Shown here one piece after another: positions 13,316 to 25,300 of a DNA stretch of 32,313 bases. The notes beneath the pieces are model-generated. The model did no database searches, was not told the origin of the DNA, and worked only from the letters and a program-made list of their open reading frames with translations. This stretch comes from Verrucomicrobia bacterium UBA1731 (GTDB taxonomy: Bacteria > Verrucomicrobiota > Kiritimatiellia > RFP12 > UBA1067), in assembly GCA_002317575.1 (NCBI GenBank), contig DCIH01000081.1, forward strand, positions 1 to 32,313, written 5' to 3'. Positions within the stretch are counted from its first letter, which is position 1. Each line of letters begins with the position of its first letter. A program made the position numbers and the translations under genes.

Positions 13316-16300
13316 ATGATCAAGACAACTGGACAGCTGTTGTCTCTCTACGCGCGCGTGAGCGCACGCGTAGTGGGGCTTTTTTCGCGCGCGCGCGGAA
13401 GCGCGCTCGCGCTCGCGACGCTGGCGCTCGCGCTCTTCGCGCCGACTGCGGCGCGGGCGGATCAGTACACGTACGCCGCCACGGTGATGAGTTCCGAGTG
13501 GGTGAAGATCCAGGACAACGTCACCGACATCACGCGCGTCACGCCCGTTTCCGCCATCACGGTTGGCGGCGCGCTCGGCGTGTACACGGCCTATCCGTAC
13601 TATGTGAAGGTCAACGGCAACCAGATGACCTTCCAGATCCAGGTCGAGACCGACTGGCTCAAATGCATGGGCATGGCGTTCAAGGTCGAAGGCGACAAGC
13701 TCTACGCCCGCCAGACCTACGCCCGCTACACCACGAAGACGACGGCGGGCACGGTGGATTTCGACACGGCCTCCGTTTCGCAGGGCACCATCGGCACGGG
13801 CGGCTACGGCATCCAGTCGATCACGTTCGACTACGTGGCGCTCGTCGAAGCGGTGCCCGCGGAATACCAGCGGCTGCAGTACCTCAAGTCCTCCGGCACG
13901 CAGTACGTCGACACGGGCGTCGCGGTGAAGAACACGATTTCCGTCGAGGCGAAGATCCTGAACGTGAAGAACGACGCGTCCATGCACATGGTCGGCGCGC
14001 GCACCGCGTTCCAGAACCAGGCCATCGGCCTCTCGTTCCAGATTGAAAGCGGCAACCAGGGCTACGCCGCCGCGTACGGCACCGAGGTCGCGTACTCGAT
14101 GCTCGGCAACGACCTCGTCGGCGGCGTGTCGGACGGCTGGCACGTGTTCAAGATCGGCGCCACGGCGAAGGTGGACGACGCGACGAAGCACGCCTTCACC
14201 GCGCAGACGTTCTCCTCGGACAAGAACATCTACGCCTTCACCGTGAACAACGGCGGCACGCCGCACGCGCAGATGGCGTCCATCTCGATCGCGTGGCTGC
14301 TGATCAAGGACGGCGAGTCCATCGAGCGGTATCTGCTGCCGGTGCGCCGCCTTTCGGACGACGAACTCGGCTTCTACGACACGGTGAACGACGTCTGGTA
14401 CCCGAACGCTGGCACGGGCGTGTTCGAGGCGGGTCCCGCGTACGTGGACCTCCACACGTATCCCGCCGAATGGATCGAGAACACGTACGATTCCTACTTC
14501 GTGACGGACTACTGCCCCGGTCCCGACACGCGCACCGACGCGAAGTTCATCCCCTACAACGGGCTCGGTCCGGTCAGCGAATGGACATCCTCCGGCCAGT
14601 CCGTGTCCTCGCGCTACGGCACGCTCTGGGGCACGCGCCCCGGCACCACGGACTACCGCTGCTACCAGATCAGCACCTACTCCACCATCGCCGACTACGC
14701 GAGCTACCGCGGCGGCAGCGGCGACACGCTCCAGTTCGACTTCCACATGACGCGCGGCGAGGTGACCGAGTTCCGCGAGACGGACACGGAAATCGTCGTG
14801 AACGGCGTCACCGTCGCCACGGGCGTCACCCGCTCCGGCGCCACCGACGTGCCGATCGCCATCTTCGCGATCAACAACAACGGCAGCATCGTCCAGCGCG
14901 GCAAGTACCGTCTCTTCCACCTGCGCTTCTGGGAGAAGGGCAAGCTCGTGCGTTCCTACGTGCCGTACGTGAAGAACGACGTCGTGGGCCTCTTCGAAGA
15001 ATGCACGGGCACGTTCCTCGCGCCGCGCGGCACGGGCACCGTCTCGTCCGGTCCGGTCGCCGCGTACGACGACGACGCGCTCGAGGTCGAAGCGCCCGCG
15101 TCCACCTCGGTCGGCGCGCCGTCCCCGGCGTACGGGCGCCGCCAGCCGCTCGCGCAAGGCGACGCGTTCGACTGCACGTTCCCCGCGTTCGAGACGAACG
15201 GCTTCCGCTACGTCGCCACGGGCTGGACGCTCTACACGAATTCGGCCGCCGGCGGCATGCATGCGTGGAAATCGGGCACGGGCGACACGTGCGCCTACGT
15301 CCACCCCGGCCGCTTCGCGAAGCTGCGGTGGGATGTCGCGATCGCCGCCGCGCCCGTCGCGTCGCCCGTCGCGCCCACGAACCTCTACGAACGAATCGAA
15401 TACGTGGAGTCCACCGGCTCGCAGTACGTGAAGTCCGGCTACTGCGCCAAGATGTGGACGGAAACGCGCGTCGGCTACCAGTTCCTGGGCGCGCCGGTGG
15501 CGTACGGCAACATCGTCGCCTCGCGCGCCAGCAACAACAGCGCCTACTTGTACGCCGCGGCGCGCGTCTCGAACGTCACGCCCACGTCGCACGAGCACTA
15601 CTACGGCAATGTCAACATCGCGCGTAGCTATGCCGCCGGTCAAACCACCTACCACGAAACCGTGTTCAACGACCCGCTCCACCGTCTGTACGAAGACGGC
15701 TTCTACCTCGGCGCGTGGGCGCACGGCAGCTTCAGCGAGGCCGTGCCCGTCGAGCTCTTCATCTTCGCGCGCAACACGGGCAGCGGCGTGGAACAGCAGG
15801 CCCAGGCCCGCATCCACCACCTCGAGTTCTGGGAGTTCGGCGTGCCGGCCACGGCGTTCATTCCCGTCAAACGCCTTTCCGACGGCGCGGTGGGTTTCTA
15901 CGACGCGGCCCAGGGCGTCTTCTGGGGTGCGAGCGGCACGGGCGCGCTGATCGCCGGTCCCCACGCCGAGACGGCGGACGGCCTGCGCGTTTCGGGCACC
16001 GCGGGCATGCCCGCCGTCGCGGACCTCGCGCCCGCGGCCGGCGACACGTGGCACCACGCGCCCGGCGAAGCGATCGCGTGCACGTCCTTCGCGGCGGCCG
16101 CCGCGGACGGTTTCCTGTACGCGTGCAACGGCTACGTCGTCTACACGAATGACCTCGCCGGCGCGCGCCACCCGTGGCTCGCGGGCAGCGAGCTTTCCGT
16201 CGCCTTCGCGCATCCCGGCTCTTTCACCACCGTCGAATGGCAGTGGGAGAAGAAGGCGCCGGGCATGCCGTGGTCCTCGGCGTCGTACGTGCAGGACGGC

Positions 16301-19300
16301 CTCCTGGCGCACTGGGACGGCATCGAAAACGTCGCCCCGTTCACGCACGCCGACGCCACCGCGAGCTGGGTGGACCTCGTGGGCGGCCGCGCATTCGCGC
16401 TCACGGCCGCCACCGTGGGCGACAAGGGGCTGACCTTCGCCGGCAACGTATCCTCTTTCGGATACCTCTCGCCCGCGGACACGGCCGCGGTCTTCGACGC
16501 GCCCCTCGAACCGACGGTCGAACTCGTCTACCGCTACGCCGGTGGCACCGCCAACGGCATCCCGCTGATGTCGTCGTCGAAGTCCGGCATCGCGCTGGGC
16601 GTGCACAATTCGGGCCAGAACGTCATCCTGTCCAACACCCGCAACGGCATCGCGCCGTATTTCACCAGCGGAACGGCCGTCCGCACCGTCGCCACGCACT
16701 ACAGTTCCCGCAAGGCCGTCGCGGCGTGGGGCGACGGCGCGCAGTTCACCTCGTTCAACGCCGAGAACAACTGGAGCTACGCCGACACCGCCACGTGGAT
16801 CGGCAAACGCAACTACGACAACGCGCCGTTCAAGGGCGACGTGATGGCCCTGCGCGTGTACAACCGCCATCTGTCCGCGGCGGAGATCGTTCACAACAAA
16901 CTTGTCGACGACTACCGCTTCCGCGGCGTCTCGTATGCGGACGTGGTGGACGTCGCCGGCGAACCGGGGCGGTACGGCGAGTCGTCGCCCGACTACGGCA
17001 TCCACGCGGGCTACGCGTCGGGCGCGGAGGTGTCGGCGTCGTTGACGTCCGGCACCGTCACGGCGGGCGACGTGACCGCGACGTGCACGGGCTACGTCGT
17101 GTACACCAACGCGCCCAACACGGATGCGTGGACGCCGTGGCTCAGCGGTTCGGGCACGTCCGTCTCGTTCAACCACCCGGGCGTCGCCGTGCGCCTCGTG
17201 TGGCAGTGGCGCACGAGCGCCGCCGCGTCGCTTTCCTTCATCGGCTTTTCCGCCACGAACGTGGCGTCCGTGACCGTGTCCGCGCACGTCGGCGGCTGGG
17301 GCGACGCCGCGACGGCGTCGCTCAAGGCGGCGTGGGGCTTCGCGCCGGACGCGCTCGACTTCACCACGACGCTGCAGGAAACGGCCGTCGCCGGCACGGA
17401 CGTCCGCAAGACGCTCCAGCTGCCGCCCGGCGCCACCTGCTACGTGAAGCTCTTCCTCGAGGATTCGGACGGCGGCAAGACGTGGGTGACGACGGATCCC
17501 GAGGTCGTGACGCTGCCCGACGCGTACGCGCCGCTCCATCCCGACGCCTACAGCTACGTGGGCTCGAGCACGAATCTGTTCCACTGGGACGGCATCGACA
17601 ACGCGGGCACGGGCATCCACGACTCCTCCTCGACGATCTGGAAGGACCTTTCGGGCTGCGGCTACGACCTGCAGCTCACGCCGCGCGGCTCGTGGCGCGC
17701 GAACGCGATGGCCGTGGACGACTACTCCGCGCGGTACCTGGGCGGCAAGGGTCCGCTGTACCAGACGATCGAAGCGGTGTTCCGCACGACGTCCGCGCCG
17801 AACAACTGGGGCATGATCTTTACGGCCGAGCGCAAGCATTCGAGCCCGCACCACGTGATGACGGGCAACTACGGCCGCTACGCGTGGTTCTCCACGGCGA
17901 GCGCCGCCGAGCGCGCGCTCTATCTCGGCGACGACATCGCCGTGCCGCACGGCGTGGCCGCCACCTACAACGCCATCAGCGACAGCGCCGCGCCGGACGG
18001 CTTCTTCCTGGACGGCGCGCGCGTCGTCGAGCCGCCCGTGCTGTCCACCACGTTCAACAACGGCGACGGCTACATGGCCGTCGGCGCGCGCAAGCCAAAC
18101 GAGGGACTGTATTCGTTCTTCGGCGACGTGTACGCGATCCGCGCGTGGGGCGGGCGTCTCACGGACGTGGAACTCCTGGCGAACAACCGCATCGACCGCA
18201 TCCGCTTCTTCGGCGAAGAGCCGGCGGACGGCTTGGTGGTGACGGGCGATCCCGCCGTGTACGGCGCGGCGGCGCCGTGCGCGGGCCGCCACTACGGTCT
18301 TTCGGAAGGGGCGTCCTTCATCTGCTCGGCGGCGGCGAGCGTGTCCCTCGCGGGCGGCGCCACGGCGACGTGCCAGGGCTGGAACCTGTACACGAACGTC
18401 GCCGGCACGGCGGATTGGGCGCTCGCCGCGTCGGGCGCGGGCGCGACGTGCGCGTACGTGCACGGAAAGACGGCCGCGAAGCTCGAATGGCGCTACGCCG
18501 TGGAAGGTCCCGCGGGCGTGACGTTCCTGGGGCAGACGGCCACGAACCGCACCTCGGCGGCGTTCGTCACCTCGGTGAGCGGTTTCGGAACGGGCGTGAC
18601 GGCGGCGGATCTCGCGGTCGCGTGGGGCGTCACGTCCGGTGAATACGCCGTCACCTCGGTCGTGTGTTCCGCCGTCGCGGGCCAGGTGGCGACGAACCGC
18701 TACGAAGGCGTGCCGCCGGGCGCGGCCGTGGCGAAACTGCTCCTTCTGGACAAGACGACAGGCGCGGTGCTCGCCGAATCGGCCGAGTGCCGCATCGCCG
18801 CCCTGGACAACGCGGGCGCGCTGCGCGAGCCGTTCGTGGAGGTGAACGGCAACGCGTGGTTCGACACGGGCCACAAGCCCACCGTCCAGTCGCGCGTGGA
18901 GATCGACTATCGCTTCCTCCAGACGTACAAGCAGTACCGCGTCTTCGGCGTGGAGGCGGGCACGCTGTTCATGACCGTGTACCAGAACGGTTCCGGCTTC
19001 TGGGCGTACGCGCACCAGAACAATTCCGGCAACGGGATCGCCACCGCGACGTACACCGACGTGAAGCGCCACTTCCTCGTGTACGACATGAAGAATTCGG
19101 TCTTCTCGATCGACTACGGTTCCACGGCCTACGCGAGCCCGATGACCGGAACCGCTTCGCAGAACGCGAACAACACGCTGTATGTGTGCAAGGGCAACGG
19201 CGACTCCAACCCCGCGGCGCAGATGCGCGTGTACGATTTCAGGATCTACGAAAACGACGCGCTCGTGCAGCATCTCGTGCCGCGCGAGGTGGACGGCGAA

Positions 19301-22300
19301 GGCGTGCTGTGGGACGTGGTCGCGAACGCCGCGCACAAGTCCATCACCACCGTGCCCGCGTCGTTCGGCGCGGAAAACCCGGGCGCGGACGCGCTGGAGG
19401 TGGTCGGGTCGCCCGTGGACGGCGGCGCGGTGCTGCCCGCCTACGGCGCGCACCTCGGGATCGAGATCGGCGACGCGTTCACGTGCGTGGCGCCGAAGGA
19501 CGCGGCGGGCGACGTGAAGTACGTGTGCACGGGCTGGGAGATCTGGCGCCACGTGGCGGACACGTTCGACGACTGGACGCTCGAGGCGTCCGGCGACGGC
19601 AACGTCTGCACCTACGTGCACGGCGCGACGGCGGGGCGGCTCGTGTGGAAGTGGTCCGTGAAAGGCCCGGCCGGCGTCTCCGCCGCGGCGGCCACGGCGG
19701 TGGCGCGCACGTCCGCGACGATTCCCGTGTCGATCGCGGGCTTCGGCTACGCGGCCGATTCGGCGGACCTCTACGCCGCCTGGGGCTATTCCGCGGACGT
19801 CCTCGCGTTCACGAACCGCATGATGTCGTCCGTGACGCCGGCCACCACGCCCGACGTGACGCTGGACGGCCTCGCGCCGGGCGCGACGGTGCACGTGCGC
19901 TTCTTCCTCAAGGACAACCTCGGCAACGTCACGGAAGCGCCCGCCGCCACGTCCTTCACGACGTCCGACTTCTGGTGGCGCGAGGAATTCGCGCCGATGG
20001 CGAAGGCCACGGGTTCGCAGTGTTTCGACACGGGCATCTACCCGAACCGCGGCACGCGCGTCACGTTCACGCAGGCCACCACGGACAAGTCCGCGGACAA
20101 GATGACCTTCGGCGAACGCAACTACGGGTTCAACTTCCTGGTGTGGTTCGGCAAGACCGCCGGCACGACCGTGTCTCCCGTCATCGCCGGTGCCACCACC
20201 TCCGTCGCCGACTATTCCTCCGGCAAGGCGCCCGGCGAACGCTGGACGCTCGACTTCGGTCTTTTGTCCGGCCTGTGGGTGGACGACGTGGAGTTCCTTT
20301 CCGGGTTCTGGTTCAAGGCCAACTACGACTCCGCGGCGACGTCCACCGGCACGCTGTATCTGATGGGCCTCCACGACAAGAACAACGCCGGCGAAGCGCG
20401 CAGGTACGTGGGCGAATTCTACCGCTCGAAGGTGTACCAGGACGGCGCGCTCGTCCGGGACTACCGTCCGCGCCTCAAGGACGACGGCGTGACCTGCGGC
20501 ATCTACGACGCGGTCGCGAACGCGTGGGTGGCGACGACGGGCACGTTCGAGTGGGGCGGGCTGAAGCCGCTGGAAGACGATTCGCTCGTGGTGGCCGGCT
20601 TCCCGGGGGAAAGCTCCACGCCCGGGCCCTCGTACGGGCGGCATTCCGACCTCGCCGAGGGCGACGCGTTCACCTGCTCCGCGCCGGCGTTCGTCGACGG
20701 CACGCGCATCGGCCGCGTCGCGGGCTGGAAGCTCTACGAGGCCGTGCCGGACGAAACGGCGTGGCAGCTCGTGGCGGAGGGCGACGGGGACGCCGTCGAC
20801 TACGCGCACGGCACCGAATCCATGAAACTCGAATGGCAGTGGCGCTATTGGGACGAACCCGGCCTCACGTTCAACGGCGTGTGCGAGACGAACGGCACCT
20901 CGGTGCGGATTGACGCCACGGTGAAGGGCTTCGGCTACGACGCGGAGACGGCGTCCCTGGAAATCGCCTGGGGCTACGACGCGGGCACGTACCTCTACAC
21001 GAACGTGCTCGCCGCGGTGGTGTATCCCGGCTTCGTCACGAACTTCCTCTTCGACGGCCTCTCGCCCGCCACGGAATACCACGCGCGGCTCTTCCTGCGC
21101 GATTCCGTCGGCGGCATCGTCGAGATGTCCAACGCGGCGGAAATCGTCTTCGAAACCGAGAACACCGGCCTTTCCGAAGAGCCGCGTTACGTCGCGGCGC
21201 TTGTCGGCGTCAACACGCTCGAGTACGTCACCTTCAACGGCTCCACCTACGTCACCACGGGGATTATTCCGTCCGGACACGAAATCCAGTTCACCTACCG
21301 CACGGTCTACTCCACCGCCTTCGTCAACGACGCCCACGTGATCGGTACGGACTATTCTGGATCGTCCTACAACTACGTGCACTGGACGGAATGGGGCAGC
21401 GGCGCGACGCGCGTCGACCAGCAGCACTACTGCTGGGGCTATGACGGCTCGGAGTTGAACAACTACGGTACCGTGGTCACGAACGTGATCCACGTCGTCG
21501 ACTACAACAAGAAAAACGGCTCGACCTACGAAACGTGGCTGGACGGGACGAGGACGACGTTCAGCAAACTCTCGAAATCGTACTCCGTCCTCAACATCGG
21601 CCGCCGCTCGAGCGTCACGAACTGGAAGGGCGACATGTTCGAGTTCGCCATGATCGACCACGCGACGGGCCAGGACGTGCTGCACTACTATCCCGCCAAG
21701 GATCCGGACGGCAAGGTCTGCTTCTTCGATGCCGTGGCCCGGAAGTACGTGTACCCGTCGGCCGGGACGCTCGTCGCGGGCCCCGAATCGAATCCGAGCG
21801 CCGAGTTCTTGTCCATGGTGCGCGTTTCGGGCAAGCCCGTCGAGAAGCGTGGAACCACCACGCCCGGCTACGGCATCTTCACGGGTTACGCGCAAGGCGA
21901 CAAGATCGAAAACGCCACCGCGTTTTACCACGTGAAGGACGGCGTGACGGGATTCCCCGTCGGCTACACCGTGTACACGAACGACGTTTCGGGCGCGCGG
22001 GTGCCGTGGTTCGCGGAGGACGTTTCCGGCGATTGGGCCGCGCGTCTCGCCTCGCACGCGAATCTCGTGTTCTCCACCAATCATCCCGGCTGCGCCACGT
22101 GGATTGACTGGAACTGGGTCTATCTCGGCGAGAAGGGCCTTGCGTTCAACGACGTGGTGGAGACGAACACGGCGAACGCGATGCTCGATGTGAATGTCAC
22201 GGGCTGGGGCTACGACGCGCCGCGCGCGCAGCTGAAGATGGCGTACGGCTTCCGTCCGGACAATCTCCAGTACACGAACGTCCTGTGGGACGTCGCCGTG

Positions 22301-25300
22301 CCGGGTACCGCCACGAACATCTTCGCCACGGGCTTCATCCCCGGCCAGCACTACTACTTGCGCCTGTTCCTCGAGGACTCCGCCGGCGGCATCGTCGACT
22401 GCGGCGTCACGCGCGAGCTCGAGACGTCCATGGACTGGGAGGAGGTTGCCACCGAAGGCGCCACCGGCGACCCGGGCGTCAACTTCGGCGGTTTCGGCGT
22501 CGGCTTTTCGGGCCGCAGCGACGACAACTACCGCTTCGACGACAAGTACTACCCGCCCAACACGAACGTCGAGCTCAGCGTGTCCAAGAACATCGCGGCG
22601 GGCACGAGCGTCTATGCGCCGGGAAACCAGTCGGTGCTCGTCTACTGGGGCAGCATCTACCTGAAGGGCGGCACGTACAATTTCGCCGCGCAGTACATGG
22701 ACTACCTGTGGCTCAAGATCGACGACCAGGTGCTGATGCGGAGCACGGACTGGGCCAACGTCCAGCGCGCCTCCATCACGCGCGATCCGGGCTGGTACAA
22801 GTTCGAAGCGCGTTTCTCGCACGGCAGCGGCAACTGGGGCGGTTCCTTCGGTCTGCGCTACAACATCGGCGGGAGTTCCACGTCTTCCAACAAGTCCGAC
22901 TATCCGAACGACGTCGCCGACACGGGCGACGGCACCTTCCTGCGCACGGGGTCTGGCGGGTTCCTGGAGGACTGCTTCCTCGTCGCCGGCGCGCCGTCCA
23001 ACTACATGTCGTTCGCCGCGTCGCCGTTGCCGTGTTACGGGCGGTACGCCACGCTCGCGGAAGGGGACGGTTTCGTCGCCACCTCGCCGCACCAGTTCGA
23101 CGACGGACGTGCGTTCCTCACCACGATCGGCTGGCAAATCGACCGCTGGAGCAACGCGGCCAACGCCTTCGCCCTCGAATCCGAAGGCGACGGCACGAAC
23201 ACGTGGTACCGGCACGGCACGACGGCCGGCAAGCTCACGTGGATCTTCCTCGTGTCGAACCACCTTGAAGTCGCGGCGAACGTCGCACGCCGCGGCGACG
23301 TCGCGTACAAGCGCGCGGGCGAAACGGATTGGCACGTGTTCCCGAGCGACTTCAATGTTCTCTTCGCGACGAACGAAGTCGTGACGATCCGTGCGTTCCC
23401 GGGCAAGGGAACGGCGGGCAGCCAAGGCTACAGCTTCAAGAAGTGGAGCGGCGAACTGCCCTCGGGCGTGGACCGCGAGTCGGCCGAAATCCAGATTCGC
23501 ATGGACGTGCCGCGCCGCATTACCGCGACCTTCGACGCGCCGTATTCGATCGGCGCGACGTCCAAGGCCACGTTCAAGATCGCGGGCTACACGGGTTCCG
23601 GCGCGCTGGAGAACTTCCCCGTCCCCGTGCGGCTTTCGGAAGCGACGATGGACGGTTTCGACTATTCGCGCGCGGCGGATGGCGGCGAGGACCTGCGCTT
23701 CTACGACCAGTGGGGCGAGCCGCTTCTGTTCGACGTCGAGAACTGGGACGCCAAAGGCGAGTCCGTTGCGTGGGTGAGCGTGCCCAACATGGACAACGGC
23801 GTCGAGATCACGATGATGTACGGCGACGGCCAGTCGGCGGACGACAACGACCCGACCGAGGTGTGGAGCCGCGCCGACTACAAGGCCGTGTACCACATGA
23901 ACCAGGAAGGGAAACAGCAGGAAGACGCCACCGGCAACGACGCGATGACGGCCACCACCACGGCGGACGTGCTGCTCGGCGCGGGCATGGTCGGTTCCGC
24001 CATCTACAAGACGGGCACGCTCACCGCGCCGAACATCCACGCGAACGCGGGCGTCAATTCGAAGAGCTACACGGTTTCCGGCTGGTACTATTGGCCGGAC
24101 AACTCGGCCGGCACGCAGTGGACGGATCCGTTCTCCAATGGCGGTTGGGGGTCGTGGAGCTGGTACTTTGAATACAATTACTCGAACTATTCGCTGCGGT
24201 TCATCCGCAACGCGAACGTCACCGGGTACTTCAACACGCTCGACTCGTCCAAGTACTGGAACCACCTGTGCATCAGCTACAACGGCTCCAGGTTCGACAT
24301 CTACGTGAACGGCGTGCGCAACACGACGGCGTCCCAGGCGTGGACGTCGGAACCCAGCGCGACGCCGTTGAGCATCTCAACCTTCAAGGGCTGGGTGGAC
24401 GAAACGCGCGTCCGGAACGCCGTGTCGTCGGCGGACTGGATTCTGGCCGAATACATGTTCGCGACGAACGGCGCGCGGGCCGTCTGCACCGACGTCTCCG
24501 CCGTGGGCGGCGGCGGCGAGACGATCTACGTGGGCGTCAATCCGACGGGACTCGACATTGGCGGCGAGGGCTTCACGCCGGACATCGGCGGGTGCCTGGA
24601 TAAACCCGTCTCGGGAACCAGCTACGGCTTCGCGGCGCCGACGTACTGGACGAGCGCGGACGGTCAGCTCATGGGCGTCCGGCGCGGCTACGTGGTGCGG
24701 CGCGAGGACGGCTGGTGCCAAACGAATCGCACCGGGAGCAGCACGGCGAACCGTTCGTTCTCGGAGATGGAGGAGCTGCAGTGGCAGTACGACGTGTTCC
24801 ACGGGCTCGTGGAGACGAACGGCGACAACGTGGCGTTCGGCTTCACCGCGTCCGGTTTTGTGCCGCCGGAAATCACGGCGACGACGGGCACGGTGTTCGC
24901 GCTGTGGGGCTACACGGAAAGCGCGCTCGTCAACTCCAACCGGCTCGCCACGGTGACGACGGGCGCGTACCACCGGTGCGTCCTGAACGGCCTCGAACCC
25001 GAACACGCCTACGTCGCGCGGGTGTACTTCCGTCTGCCGGACGGCTCGCTGCAGGAAGACCCGCACGGGCTCTACCGCTTCTGCACCACCTCGCCGGCGT
25101 TCGGCGGCCAGCCGGGTCTCTTCCAGTACCGCGTGAACACATCGGGCAACGGCATCGGCACGGCGGTGGACTGGAGCCAGCACAAGGACGACCGCGTCCT
25201 CGCCGCGTTTCCCGTGTTCAAGACGTACAGCTGGAAGTCGGCGGACGGCATGAAGAGCTACTCGTGGAGCGGCGGCGGCACGTGGGCGTGGTCGGGCTAC

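Noticed and set aside
13256..24265. A 3669-codon open frame on the minus strand opposite the giant gene
   Set aside because: It has no sensible start or ribosome site and its translation is Arg/Val/His-rich low-quality sequence. Long antisense frames are expected opposite GC-rich genes that favour G/C at the third codon position.
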